Source: Hymenopellis radicata (lineage: Eukaryota > Basidiomycota > Agaricomycetes > Agaricales > Physalacriaceae). From it: 64,000 nucleotides of DNA. Location: assembly GCA_015501595.1 (NCBI GenBank), contig JADNRX010000188.1, forward strand, positions 42,206 to 106,205. The letters are read 5' to 3'. The first letter of the stretch is position 1, and every line of letters starts with the position of its first letter. Under the pieces are notes generated by a model. That model saw nothing but the letters and a program-made list of their open reading frames with translations, was not told where the DNA came from and searched no databases. A program made the position numbers and the translations under genes. Shown here piece by piece: positions 43,663-55,302 of this stretch.

Positions 43663-44192
43663 TTCAATACGAAAGGCAACACCGATGCCCTTGTCTTCAA
43701 GCATCTTATCGAGAAGCAAGAAGTTAACGAACCTCTATTCGCCTATATGATGATCGTCGTACATCCTTCTACATCTCATTAATCTACACTTTTTAATTCA
43801 AATTTCTTTTAGGTCGAACACTGTCTTGTACAATGGGCTGATTTTACCTGTGCAGATGCTCCGTTCACAGATGTTGTTGCTTCCAAGTATGTATCATCTT
43901 ATTGTTTCTGCTTTTCTCTTCTAATATGCCATCAGATATAAAGCCCACTTGCGTTAGTTCATGCAACATGAAGAGAGACTACTTGTGTATATGACTCATG
44001 TCAAGAAGATACTGTTCAAGACTATCATGTGAGTCATCCTATCATTCAGCTGTTTATCTGCTGATATGTTTTAGGTCTCACTTCAACAAGGCCTAGCTCC
44101 TTAAATCTGAACCAGCTGTTCTTTCCAAATATGATCTCGAGGCTATAGAGGCAGAAGCTCAGGCTGCCAATAATGCTGATGTCTTTATTTAA

Positions 44193-44621
44193 GGATTATT
44201 CTCCGTTATTTGTCTGTTATTCTAATCTTCGCTATCATCTTCTTCATCCTTCGTCATCGCCAATGACACTCCAGTTATTTTTGATTATTATATGCATGTA
44301 TTCTCTAATCTACTCACTTTCATATGTAGTTAGTAGTTAGCTAGTAGCTAGTTTTGAATAGAGTTGCTCTTGATTCATTAATCTTGGTGTAATGTGAATT
44401 CAATTTGAATGTGGCTTATGCTTTAATGAGTTTAGATTTTGTCTGATCTGATGCTGTATGCTGTTAGCTTCGCTATTTTTCACTCTCCCTCTCTCCACTA
44501 CTCTTATATATTTATGTAGATTACTCTACGTATGTAGCCCTTTTTGATTCACTGAATAGAATTGACTACGTGCTAGACTACGTGCTAGAAGTTGCTAATC
44601 AACCTTATGTGAAACTAAAGC
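44193..44621. other. AT-rich intergenic stretch
   Basis: This stretch follows the 3' end of the DUF6532-like gene. It contains short TAGTTAGTAGTTAGCTAGTAGCTAG repeats near 44330 and no supported gene. Confidence 0.4.
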
Positions 44622-45914
44622 AGTGGAACCTAAAATCAGAAGGAGAAATATATTCCTCATTCAGAAAGCACTATGAGACTGCTTCGCGCTGACTCCGTTC
44701 ATCCTCTTGTTGTTGCCATTGATTTTGAGAATTTACTTATTGCCTTTGATGAGTACTTTGCACAGTCAGGCAAACAGCTCATTGATTTTGATAAAGATTA
44801 TACTTTGGAGGAGCTCCGCAATATAGGTCTGAGATATATTTTTTGGGATGGTATGTACTGTACGGTTTCAACCGTATGTTCTCATAACACGTAACGCGGG
44901 CCCGGGAACTGAACTTAGCCCCTTTGATAATGCGTAATGAACCAAAATTTCAGCGTCATATGGCCTAAAACGGAAAATTTTCGGTCCCGCCTGCGGCGAG
45001 ATGTCTCAATTAGGTAATAATCGGCCTTGTGCCTGGCAATGAACTTGTTTCATATAAGTTCGTTGTATAACGCGTAACGCCCGGCGAACTTACAGTCGAA
45101 ACCGTACAGTACATATGTTTTTCCAATCCCTCATCATGTTCCAACTTCCTCCAGAACACTCATGCCCATTTATAATTTGAAAGAATATATTTTTGCTGTT
45201 TTCGCCAAATGCTCAAATAATAATAACTATGTCACATCTGCAAACAAGGCATTTAACTTTATAAGAGCTTAAGCTGATGCTAAAGATTTGAATCCACATC
45301 GCTGTAGAGGCTTCATCGCTATAAACGTCGGCATAACAGCAAAGGCTAGCCAGGCCTAACATAACTGAGAAACGGCACCCATACTCCATACTCTCTTGAC
45401 AGAGCGCCTTCTTGGTCATCCTTGCATTCAACAAATTACGACGTTTAAAAGCTTTGCGTTTCAACGCTGAAGCTACAAAATGCACATGAACTCGCTACGC
45501 GAGCACCTATCACAATTTGATTGGAATTTCGGCAAGTCAGTCTTTCTCTGCTGCATTTTTAATCTTTCACGAATTGTGTAGACATTTAAACATCGCGATA
45601 GTGCTAATTTTCTGTTTGACTGGTGCACTATCACTGCACTGACAAAGAAGGAATTTCGTCTGCATTTTGGTAGCTACCTCATTATTTGAAAGCTTGATGA
45701 GTTCTTGTACACCTCAACTGTCCTTATTCCTTTCGTGAGCATCATCCATTTTAATGTTAAACCTGCTATGGGAGATGAACATATATTCTTTACACAATTC
45801 ACCACAGGTACATTATTCCGCTACATCGACAATATATTCTGTAATGACAAACAGCTGTTCAATTGTAATAGGAAGAAGTTTTATTGTTTGGAAGTTTTAA
45901 ATTTGATATGCTAG
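44622..45914 (+). pseudogene. TET/JBP-like dioxygenase relic
   Basis: An AT-rich, frame-broken coding relic. The 5' part is open at 44673 (VVAIDFENLLIAFDEYF). The sequence resumes after the MITE, and a motif series follows in 45250-45880: INVGITAK, FKHRDSANF (H-x-D at 45591-45599), FDWCTITAL, VSIIHFNV (second His near 45747) and FFTQFTTGTLFRYIDN. This order resembles the Fe(II)/2-oxoglutarate TET/JBP proteins expanded in agaricomycetes, which oxidise 5-methylcytosine. The Arg expected before FTQ, which would bind 2-oxoglutarate, is His. Several stops look like C-to-T or G-to-A changes. I cannot align it formally, so an unrelated dioxygenase-like family remains possible. Confidence 0.55.
44854..45113. 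mobile_element. mariner-type MITE in the dioxygenase relic
   Basis: This 260-bp element has inverted ends TGTACTGTACGGTTTC and is flanked by TA on both sides (44852-44853, 45114-45115). Inner similarity continues through CGTAACGC on both arms. TA duplication and short inverted ends fit Tc1/mariner-type MITEs. It is non-coding. Confidence 0.75.
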
Positions 45915-46539
45915 GAGAAAGGCAAATACCTAATAAAGTAATGAGTACAGTTATTATTTAACCACTGACACATTACTAGCCATTGATACAGTCACCTCGA
46001 AATTATGAATAAAACAAATTATTAGTCTTAGAGTTAATATATATAATATAAATATATATTGCGCTATTTATTTTAAATGCTCTGAAAGTGCATAAGTTAC
46101 GATATCTTAAGATATAGGCTGAATAATAGCAAAAATTATAGAAATCATTAATATTATTAGAAATTATTATGAATGAAGTACATTACTACCTTTAAACTGT
46201 CTCCATCGACGTAGATAATCCTCCAAGTCTATATTGTAATCTAAATAGTTAAAAGTGGCTAAAAGTATTTCAAATGTATATGCTTGGATTGTCGTAATCG
46301 GAGAAACAGAAGAGAGTGTCATATCACGTTTTATTAAAATAAATAATTTAATTTTATTAAGATGCTTGTTATATTAACTAGCTTACTACTCACTTATATT
46401 GCGCTTTTTCTTATATTTAAATGATCAACAAAGCTAATTTGAAAAGCCAAAAGTGCTGAGATTATGTCGCACTTATTGAAAAATAAATGAAACACATTAT
46501 GACCTATTATATGAAACAACAAAAAGGACTAAAGAAAAA
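45915..46539. other. AT-rich stretch without recognisable gene
   Basis: I see only short ORFs and low-complexity A/T runs, including TATATATAATATAAATATATAT near 46036. It may include the upstream flank of the pogo-type element. Confidence 0.4.
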
Positions 46540-48798
46540 AGATTTGCGAAAGATGTGCGAGTTAATGATGAAGAGGTGTTGAGCAGAGGATAAGGAGCTA
46601 ATTAAGCTTCATCACAAGACACTATCTTCTTATATCAATAAGGAGTAAAGCAGAGCGAAAAGCAATGCTGAACACGACAAATGACTAAAGAGCAAGATAA
46701 TCTTATCGCATACGCTCAGACTTTTTCTTGTTGCAGTTTCTTCCTTAGTTCTTATTACATTCGAGAGCTTGCAAATCACATCATCTGCGTACGCAATAAC
46801 AATAACTATGAGTCTGTCGGATATAACTAGGCCAGCCGGTTTGCAAAAAGATATGTGAAAAAGCTAAAGCTTTATTAGTTGCATTTTCTAAATCGCTTAC
46901 ATGCAAGAACAATCAATGAAAATATCAAAAAAGAGTATTTTAAAATCCTATATAAGATGATTGAGAGTGACGAGATGGAAGAGGATAGGATTATCAATGA
47001 GAATATGTATGACATTGACAAAATAGAGCTACAACAAGGAATCAGGGTCAAGGAATATATCTATGATGTTTCTGGAGTTGATATTTAACATCAGCAATGC
47101 GACAGAGATCGCAAAAATATTATCATTTTGCTCACCATTTGCGCAGATGAGACATCTCTTATGCCAGCTGTGATCTTCAAAAGAGAGAGTTATCAGTTAA
47201 TGTGAAATCAAGAAAATCCTTTAAGCACCTCAATTTGCGCAGATGAGACATCTCTTATGCCAGCTGTGATCTTCAAAAGAGAGAGTTATCAGTTAATGTG
47301 AAAGAATCCTTTAGGCACCTCATAAGTTTACTTATTCATCATATAATAAGAGATGAGAACTTACAATAAATGCTAAAATTGAACATCAGAAGAAGGATTA
47401 CATTAATAATAAGGTCGAGATCAAATAGATTAAGCATTTTGATAAGAAGATAAAGTGCAAAGTCAACAGCCTTTGGCAACTTCTCCTTATAAATGAACAC
47501 ATTTCGCATTACATACTCGAGTTTCTAGAATATGCTTGTAATCATTATATCGAAATCATCTACTACTCATTCCATTCGATACATATATATCAAGGTTTTA
47601 ATGTCATTATTTTCAGTATTCTAAAAATACGATGGTTCGAGATGTGAAACAACTACAAATAGGAGAAAGGACATCCTATCATCAAAAAAAACTTTTTGAT
47701 ACTTTACGCAACTGCTCATCGTGCAGCTTTTTCCTCAGAAAATATTTGAAAGATTTTCAAAAAAAAATAGAGGTGTATTCATTGAACCCAAATGTTATTC
47801 CGAATACCGCGCTACTGCCCAACTTTGAGCATTCCATCCGAAACGAGCTTCTGATTTCACTCAACAGTCCATTTTGGTTCGTACTGAAAGTGATTGATGA
47901 ATATTGTGAGCAGTGAGTACGTCGAGAATAGATCAACCCACCTTCACTAAGTTCTTCTTTTGTGTCACATCGCGAGACTTCATCTTTATTTATTCGCAAT
48001 CTTGACAATCTTGCATCAACCTCATCATTTCTTCTATTTTCGAGCTCAATTGGCGAAGAGATGCCGCTGCCACTCTACGAAACCTCTGCCATCTCACCGC
48101 CACAAGAGTATTATAACCGTCTACTCAAAAATGAGCTAAGGACAGAATGAGAAGCCACTCTGCAAGTTGTCCTATGCGAGTCCGAGGACTGAGCAAAAAA
48201 TTAGAAGAAGCGCATGCAGGCTATGCAATCCAATTAGGTATTGCAGAATATATATATTTAACGAATATATGTATAGCTGCAGGAGCACGAGAAGAGAAAA
48301 AAGAAGCTGAAAAAGAAGAGCAGAAAGTTCAGTAATGGAATGGCGAAGCTGATGATCAACGATAAATTCTTTGGTTATATATAAGTTTAGACGAGAAAGG
48401 AAGAGCAGGAATAAGTAGCAAAGAATGCACGTGCAAATGCACAAATGAAATATAAACAGACAGTGGAGGCATAAGAAAAGAGAGAAGTGAACTGGATAAA
48501 GAGAAATATCGTAAAATGCTCAATACATTAAAATGCGGTGAGATAGTAGGAAAAAGAGAAAGATAGAGCTAGAAAGAAAAGCTGCAAACTGAGCTGGAAT
48601 AAGCCTAAGCTGGGAGAATTGGAGAAGAAAAGAGCAAAATTGATCTTGAAGAGCATTGAAGTACGGAGGGCAAGAAGAACTAGCCTTTCTAAAGCAATGG
48701 AAAGCTCTGACATTGAAAAAACAGCATCAGAAGAATTCAGTGATGATGAGAGTGGGGAAGACAGCCACGATAACGAAGAATACAACAACTTGAAATGA
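46540..48798 (+). pseudogene. Pogo-type (Tc1/mariner superfamily) transposase relic
   Basis: A chain of matches to fungal pogo/CENP-B-like transposases survives many stops. They are a helix-turn-helix-like N-terminus with YIRELANHI, GYN-x-ASRFAKRY (46820), ENMYDIDK with the first catalytic Asp (46999), ICADETSLMPAVIFK (47140), EHISHYILEFLEYA where DGH is expected (47494), SIHIYQGFNVIIFSVLK where the third Asp is Asn (47580), an open block 47632-47916 (SLNPNVIP, NFEHSIRNELLISLNSP), and a Lys/Glu-rich tail with WNKPKLGELE ending at 48798. Two catalytic Asp positions are lost by apparent G-to-A changes. It cannot be active. Confidence 0.72.
47138..47323 (+). repeat. 96-bp tandem duplication inside the pogo-type relic
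   Basis: The unit starting TTTGCGCAGATGAGACATC is repeated head to tail (47138-47233 and 47234-47323) with almost no differences. It duplicates the ICADETSLMPAVIFK part of the transposase. Near identity in a heavily decayed gene means the duplication is recent. Confidence 0.88.
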
Positions 48799-49556
48799 AA
48801 TGGACGTGATTTGATCAGACTTCTGATGTAATCTAAATTTAGTATTATCACTAGATTCAAAGTGATGTGACATATATCAATAGCTAAGTTTTGTGCTAAT
48901 AAGCACTTTTATCATCATTTGCTCTAAATATATCTAGCTCTGCCTTAAATCTATTGAATTTTGTATTGAAATATATATTTAAGGTATTTCTCTTCCCCTT
49001 AGCATAGTCTAATTAGTGAAGAAATATGACACTTTTCATTCTGAAGGCAATCTTATTTAGGTATATTAATAGCTAAGTAATAACTGTACTGATACTACTT
49101 AACTTTGCTCTTACCATCAATACTTGCTTATTCGAACTCTTCAACGTCGACTTGAGCCATTTTCCACGTCATCTTATGAGGCGAAAGGTGAAATATCATA
49201 TATTAGAGGAAAAGCTGGAGGCAAAGCAAGCACGAGCGCATCAGTAGTATTATAAGTGTGTTCTACATCATTTTTCATATCTCTCGCTAACTGTTATGGG
49301 ATAGTCACTGCGATGAGGCATTACAAAAGATGAAGAATGCATATAATGCTTATACATCTTAAGATAATTGTACACGGCGGATTACTGTCTCTCAAGAACT
49401 GATTTTAAGCTTATTTGTGAATAGCGTGACACCTGTTAAAATTTAGAAACATTGATAGACGTCGCTATCTTGTACTCAGGTAGTCAAAAGTTAGATATAT
49501 TACATTCTGCTCTTAGTACATTATTAAGCTTAATATCTTTGTAAATAGCTATAATG
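48799..49556. other. AT-rich stretch without recognisable gene
   Basis: This stretch follows the pogo-type relic. Only short frames are present and no inverted ends could be paired with confidence. Confidence 0.35.
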
Positions 49557-50117
49557 TCAAATTCTGCAATGAACGCTTTTACGAAGCATCTCATTGATAG
49601 CTCCATCTGCGTCAAAACATCTGGTGACATCACCACCTTCTGTTGCAGTCTCATGAATCAGTATACATCCTTGACACTGAATAAAGGCCTTCGAATGCTT
49701 TATAAAGAGTTCTCTCTGTATTAGGTCTACAATAAATAGGTGAAGGCAGCACATAATGATATTTGCAAAGAGACATCTTACCAAAGTTCGTATTACATGA
49801 ATGTTGCTAGTATTTGGGAACAGATTATGATATTGCAATATACGGTAAATAATTTTTATAAAGTAGCATAAGAGGAAGAGCTTCTGAAGATATGTAAAGT
49901 ATGATAATTGATATATTAAATACTTTAGGAATACAGGACATTGTTTCAACGTGTAGAGTCGATTGACAAGCCGTATAATAAATGAACATGATTTAACATA
50001 GTGAGGCTTTAATTTGAAGGTAGTAGACATTGGAGACGGGAGAGGAGCTGAAGGAAGCAGATTGTGTTTAGATTTCCTAGTGATCATGGCCATGTATAAA
50101 TATTTATATATTGTCAC
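49557..50117 (-). CDS. Unrecognised 186-codon frame in AT-rich DNA
   Basis: One frame stays open for 186 codons although the surrounding DNA is full of stops. The C-terminal third looks protein-like (CCLHLFIVDL, then CQGCILIHETATEGGDV, then RCFDADGAINEML), with a Cys-x2-Cys pair. The N-terminal half is rich in Tyr, Leu and Phe as expected from AT bias and may not be coding. I recognise no family. It may be a gene remnant continuing upstream on the minus strand. Confidence 0.3.
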   Translation of the reverse strand: MTIYKYLYMAMITRKSKHNLLPSAPLPSPMSTTFKLKPHYVKSCSFIIRLVNRLYTLKQCPVFLKYLIYQLSYFTYLQKLFLLCYFIKIIYRILQYHNLFPNTSNIHVIRTLVRCLFANIIMCCLHLFIVDLIQRELFIKHSKAFIQCQGCILIHETATEGGDVTRCFDADGAINEMLRKSVHCRI

Positions 50118-50939
50118 AATATACTAATTAAACTTATTTAAAATGATTCATATTTTTGAGTTGCTGCCTACAGTCTCGTTCAGCTCAAAAAATTTCTTCT
50201 CTATACTAATAAAAAGCTGATATTATAAGAAGTTTAATAATAATGCATAAAATAGAAAGTAGCACACACTCTTGCGCCTTCAGATGTCCACTCTCCATAT
50301 TTCTCATACGATATATGAATAAATATTTGTTTATGATGAATTATCAATATGTATGCTTCGTCAATGTTAATCTTCCACGAGGGTATAGGATATAGCGGCA
50401 ATTTTATAAAGAGTTTAGTTTTAACTTTTTTGACTTTTTTAATGAGCGATGGAAAGCTTAGCAGCAGTTTAGAAACATCATATTTGAAGCTCATAGTAGT
50501 AAGGAAGAAACTGTCATCAGTCACAGTAGCATAACATATTGCTAAAATATAAGATTGCACAGTTCACACAATCAAAGAGTAGAGCATATAATGCTATTAA
50601 CAAAAAATATAAATACTGTACTAACGCGACCACATTTTTATGGGGTGTTACATGTTACGCTTGTGAACTAACTCAGCACTAGTTCATACAGGATCCATAG
50701 CTCATATCAGAAGTAGCGGGAGGTGACGATATTAGCTGCCACGCGCAGAATTTCCATATAAGGTATGTTCCCGACAATTCTTTAGCTTGATACGCATTAT
50801 AAAAATCAAATAGGTTCAATTTATTAACCCATGTAACCTGTTATGTGAAGATGCAGTCGCAATAGTACAGTACAATAGCGCCACCTCAGTCAATAATGTA
50901 CTTTAGCGCGCCAGTCATAACTGTGGCTACCAACCTCTT
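50118..50939. other. AT-rich stretch before hAT-5
   Basis: A 108-codon minus-strand frame (50560-50234) has no recognisable motif. No repeat structure is clear apart from A/T runs. Confidence 0.3.
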
Positions 50940-53266
50940 TAGGGTTTCGAAGTCAGGTTAAGCTTGACCGGTTAAGTTACTTAACTTAACCGGACCTGAC
51001 CGAAATTTTGACCGATGACTGTTGACCGGTCACATTATTTGACCGATTACGGTCAACGGTCAAGTCCCGAACCAATATTTGGCCTGACCGGGGATAACCG
51101 GTCATGACCAGTTATAACCAGCAAATTTTTGTTCGTGCCTTTCAAGCTTGCCCGCGCTAAATAGCACGGGCAGCATTCGTTGTGCACGAGGAGGCCCTTC
51201 ACTCCTCCCGACAATGCAACGTTGTAAATAACGTTGCGAAGCCGCAAGGCAGTGGAGGGACCATTGTCGCTGTGAGGTCGTCCGTGACACATCGTCGTGA
51301 GGCATGGTCGTAAGTGAGCGTCATTGGTCTTGGTGGTGGTGGTGGTAGCCTTGTTAGCATGTGCGTAGGGGTCGCGTCGTCATCATCATTGTATCCGGGT
51401 TGTGCTAGCGTCATCGCTGTGGTGGTGATGTGTGGTGCCGTACGCCTGTTATTAAGGTAAATTCGACACGAAAAGAAACAATGAAACCAACACGCAACTT
51501 GACGCCGCTGTCCTGCAGCACGGCGTCGAGTCGTTTTAGTTCTACAATGCACGTGTATCTCCATCGTCGTAGTTGGTTATGTGCAGCCTCGTTCGAGGGT
51601 CGAGGGCTTACGCGTTCAGCGGCGCTGTGGCCCTTGTGTGGGTTGAACAAGCGCCACAATCGTTTTGGTCCGCAGATGCGACGTGATGGAGTCGTAGTCG
51701 CCTTGGTGCTCTAGCCGCGGCAATAGTCAGTTATTGTCAATAGTACAGAAAAAAGACGCATCTTGAAGACGCGCGCCAGCCACCAGACAGCGAGCGAGGC
51801 GGCGAGTTCCTGTGTCCCGTAGGTCGTGAGAGTCTCCATTATCGCTGTGGAAGATGTGCAGCCTCCTTGGAGGGCTTACGCGTCCAGCGGGGCCGCCGGG
51901 GCTCTTGAAGCCCGCGAATCCACAAAAAAGGATGGAAAGAGGGTCGGATGAAGTAGGAGAGTGGTCCTGGTACCCCCGTCGTGGTCCTGTCGTCGTGATG
52001 ACGTGGCCGTGGTCTTGTCGCGGGAATGGTCGTAGTGGGTGCTCTGGTTAAGGGAAGTAACGATCAAATTCAAACAAGAAAAGTCGCGCACCTGAAGGAC
52101 GCCACCTGTCTGCACACAGTTCGGCGGGTGGAAGAGTCGTTTCCATGGTGACGGTGTCGTCGTTGTCGTTGTCGCGCCGCTGGTGTGGCGGTTGTTGTAG
52201 TCAGATGTAATTCAGCAAAAAAGAAAAATACGCACCTTCTTGACGCCGCCTGCAGCAGACAGCGCGGCGTCGGGTTCCAGAATACATCCCCTGCTCCCTC
52301 TGCCCCGTGGGCGGTGTCCACCATCGTCGTCGAAGATTTGCGGCCTCGTTGGAGGGCTTACACGTCCAGCGGGGCCGCCGGGGCTCTTCAAGCCCGCATA
52401 CCAATGAAAAAAGCGAAAAAAGCAGTTAGATGAAGGGAGGAGGACGCCTAGAAGACCCGCGTCCCAAGGTCGGGTCTTCGGAGTCAGGCGTCGCGAGGTG
52501 GTGGTGGTTAGATGGAGAGATCAACCACCAAAAAGCGTCTCGATCACCACTCGGATGATCGGACCGGACGACGGAAGTCACCTCGGGATGGCTCCAGCGA
52601 CGCAACGAAGGCCGCGTTCGTGTTCAGAGGTGTCGGGATGTGTTTATGTAATGTATTGGAGCATATTTTAATTTGACCACTTTTTGGGTGGCAGGGAAGT
52701 ATTACTCGCACTTGTAGTGCTCATAACCTCTCAAGAAATGTAAGTATGAAGTACTTGGAGCTGGACTAGTAATAGATCTTATTGTCAATGCATCTATGTA
52801 TGTTATTATCAAATTTCTGAGGCAGCCACAAGGCCCCTCACACAGGCTGGAGCAAAATACAACAAAAATCATGAATCCGAGTACTCTTGCATACCCATAA
52901 GTCACGGCTTTCAGACGCGAGTACTGCCATAGTCCGGCAGGAAACTCTATACTCATATCCCAATGGTGCAGTGGGTTCAGCAAGTCCCTCGGTATGGGCT
53001 TTAGGTCTGGAAGGCTAGTGTTCAACCCCTCTACGTGCCATTTTGTTCTACTGGCTTATCGGTCATGACTGATCATAACCAGTCTTGACTCGGTTATGGT
53101 CATAACCGGTTAAAACCGCTTGACCGTGCTTAACCTGACCGGTCAGACTGCTTGACCGGTCACGGTTAACGGTTAGGGAAAATCCCATATTTGCGTAACC
53201 GGTCCGGTCACCGGTCATGTCAGAATAAGGTCACTTAACCTAACTTAACCGGACTTTCGAACCCTA
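50940..53266. mobile_element. hAT-type non-autonomous element hAT-5 (2.3 kb)
   Basis: This 2327-bp element has ends TAGGGTTTCGAAGTC and, reversed, TAGGGTTCGAAAGTC, with the perfect 8-bp duplication AACCTCTT (50932-50939, 53267-53274). About 200 bp at each end are dense in ACCGGT, GGTTAAG and GGTCA words in both orientations, likely transposase-binding repeats. The GC-rich core holds three GGCTTAC boxes (51605, 51873, 52355), each followed on the minus strand by a GTGCGT or ATGCGT plus T-run. It also has two GGGGCTCTT(G/C)AAGCCC hairpins and GTC/GAC triplet runs. No transposase frame is present. Confidence 0.88.
52962..53036 (+). other. tRNA-like segment inside hAT-5, possible SINE relic
   Basis: TGGTGCAGTGGGTTCAGC resembles a Pol III box A and GTGTTCAACCCC, ~57 nt later, resembles a box B. 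The anticodon and acceptor stems do not fold well, so it is not called a tRNA gene. It could be chance or a degraded tRNA-derived SINE. Confidence 0.25.
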
Positions 53267-53274
53267 AACCTCTT

Positions 53275-55302
53275 ATTAACTTGATCCTGAGTGTTAGCTC
53301 AGTCACTGAAAAAGTGAATGAAATTCGCCGCGATACAAGCTGAGTACTCATAATAAACTCCTGGATGGACGCCTTCGATGCTTTGCACATCAGGATTATT
53401 GTTGAATGTTGGGGCTTGTTCAAAGAATGCGAAGTATTTTCACATCGTATCGTCAGGACTTCACTCATTGCCAGTCTATTCAATCTATTAAAATTGCTTG
53501 CCATCGTCAAGATGTGCATCTGGACCTCAACCAGGTGCATTATCTCAAGGTGTCAGTACTGGTAGCCATCCTACGATCTTATCCTGCTTCATGAATGAAT
53601 CTACATTCTGCGAGGCGGCAGACGGAGAATCAGCCTGCGGAGATGATACGCTCTGCTCAGCCGACGTTGAAGGAGGAATAGCTGGCCGAGGTTGAATCAG
53701 CTAGGGAGGCGGAGTGCTGAGGGCCTGAGGCCATCATCTTTCGAATCGGTACTATTCAGGATTTTAAAGAAAGGCAGGGAGGGAGTATCTTTCAACAATG
53801 TTAGATAAAGCTTGAAAATGAAGGACATAGGATGACTTGGGGATGCAGCTTAACCAATGTTCATCTGCTTCTCCTGAAGGCTTGCCAAGAACAAATTGAA
53901 TTATGTATATGATTGCGCTCAATGATGCAGCTGCGAAAGATGCAACGGTCTTTCGGGCTCATTCTGACCTCTATGTCCAACCTACGCGCCTTCTAAGCAG
54001 TATGATGGATTGCAGCATGAGATTTTTCTGGACTAGCTGTTAAAGATTGTTTAGCAGTGGCAGAAGGTCTCGGAAGGAGGGAAACACTCTGCCAAGTTGA
54101 CGATGACAAAGCGAATAAGCTGGCACTAGGCGAGGTGAGATGATTTGCAGCTTAGAAAAGTTGAATGTTTCTAGCTAGGAGGTTATAAATTCTGATGTTG
54201 TGTCGCGAGGCGCAGTTGCCGAATGTCGCTGAGGCTTTGGTAAAAGAAATCACGCTGATAAAGAAAATTTAGAATCTAAGCAATAGAAAAAAAATAATAC
54301 ATTAATAGTATGCATTCTCCAAGCTATCACAAAGCTTCCAACGTCATTAATGATTGTCGAAAGACTGGTTAACTTTCAGAGTGACAAGAGCAAGATGATC
54401 AGTATCTAAGAGTTTACTCGCACAAATACATAGTTGGCGCTTAGCAACAATAATGTGTTCATATTCGAAGATGCTGTATTGATTGTGTTCATATTCGAAG
54501 ATGGTGTATTGATAGTGATAGTAATAGTGAGAATGATGAAATGATGCATGACATTTATTATTACCTTGTTTTAAATTATCATAACGCTGAGCTTTCAATA
54601 TTCTCGACTGAGCATTATTATTGCTCATAACCCTGAATTTATCATTGTAATGCTAGTCAGCTAATAATAACTTTTTTTTATGAATTTCATCTTATCAACC
54701 TTTCCTACTATGTCTACATTATCATTTATCATGTTATTCGCATCTATAAATAAATTTATAAATGCGAATCTCAGCGACAGAGATATCATGTAACAGCTTT
54801 TACCCAATCGCTTTCAGCTTATGACTTTCACTCAACGAAATTCTCATAAGAATATTATTTCTGTTCATGAGCTTAACTTCAAAGTTGTAAAAAAAATAGC
54901 TCTTGACCTGCAGTGCTCGAGATGCTAAGGCTGAGGTGCAAAGGAAGCTTAAGAAAGCTATCAGTGGATATTAAGAAGGAGAAGGATATGGTGAGAATAG
55001 CTGTTAAGCATAACGTCTCAATAGATATGATTTGACAATGCTGCATATATGTAAGCGTGTATAAAAAAAAGAAGATATTAAATCTTGTTAACGCAATCAT
55101 TTATATTCAGACAAAGCTTGCGAACAAAGATACGTCTTTGTTGTTAATATATTTCTTTTTTAATAATTTACAAACCTAGCAAAAGGTGAGCATCTGTATT
55201 TTGAGGCTCTTATTGCCAAGATATCTACTGAAGGTAATAAGTGAGATAATTTTTCAAAGGATGAGGAGTATGATCTGCTGAGCTAATTGCAAGAGTATCG
55301 CA
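53275..55302. other. Decayed AT-rich region with unrecognised coding traces
   Basis: There are open stretches of 60-90 codons in several frames (for example 53365-53565 and the minus-strand 54628-54347), none with a recognised motif. A 30-bp tandem duplication of TGTTCATATTCGAAGATG lies at 54454-54513. Towards 55180-55302 a plus-strand frame (EHLYFEALIAKI, then LQEYRTT) continues after hAT-6. Confidence 0.35.

Larger units (their letters stand above)
40607..44192 (+). pseudogene. DUF6532-like multi-exon gene with nonsense changes and two hAT insertions
   Basis: Exons can be followed from ATG 40607: 40607-40874, 40921-41076, 41121-41263 and 41310 onward, joined by 44-46-nt GT-AG introns. Later introns lie at 42400-42446, 43759-43812, 43886-43935 and 44029-44074. 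The N-terminus is basic and disordered, then comes an acidic stretch with Lys/Arg-rich motifs. The C-terminal domain (FKGKIFEILLQAQFF, then FAYMMIVVEHCLVQW, then YKAHL) resembles DUF6532 proteins of agaricomycetes, whose role is unknown. In-frame stops occur at 41454 and shortly after, near 41857, near 43954 and at 44094, several explained by C-to-T changes. Elements hAT-3 and hAT-4 interrupt it. The family call is from memory of the pattern. Confidence 0.58.

Noticed and set aside
52962..53036. Functional tRNA gene
   Set aside because: Box-like sequences are present, but anticodon and acceptor stems do not pair well. Kept only as a low-confidence tRNA-like segment.
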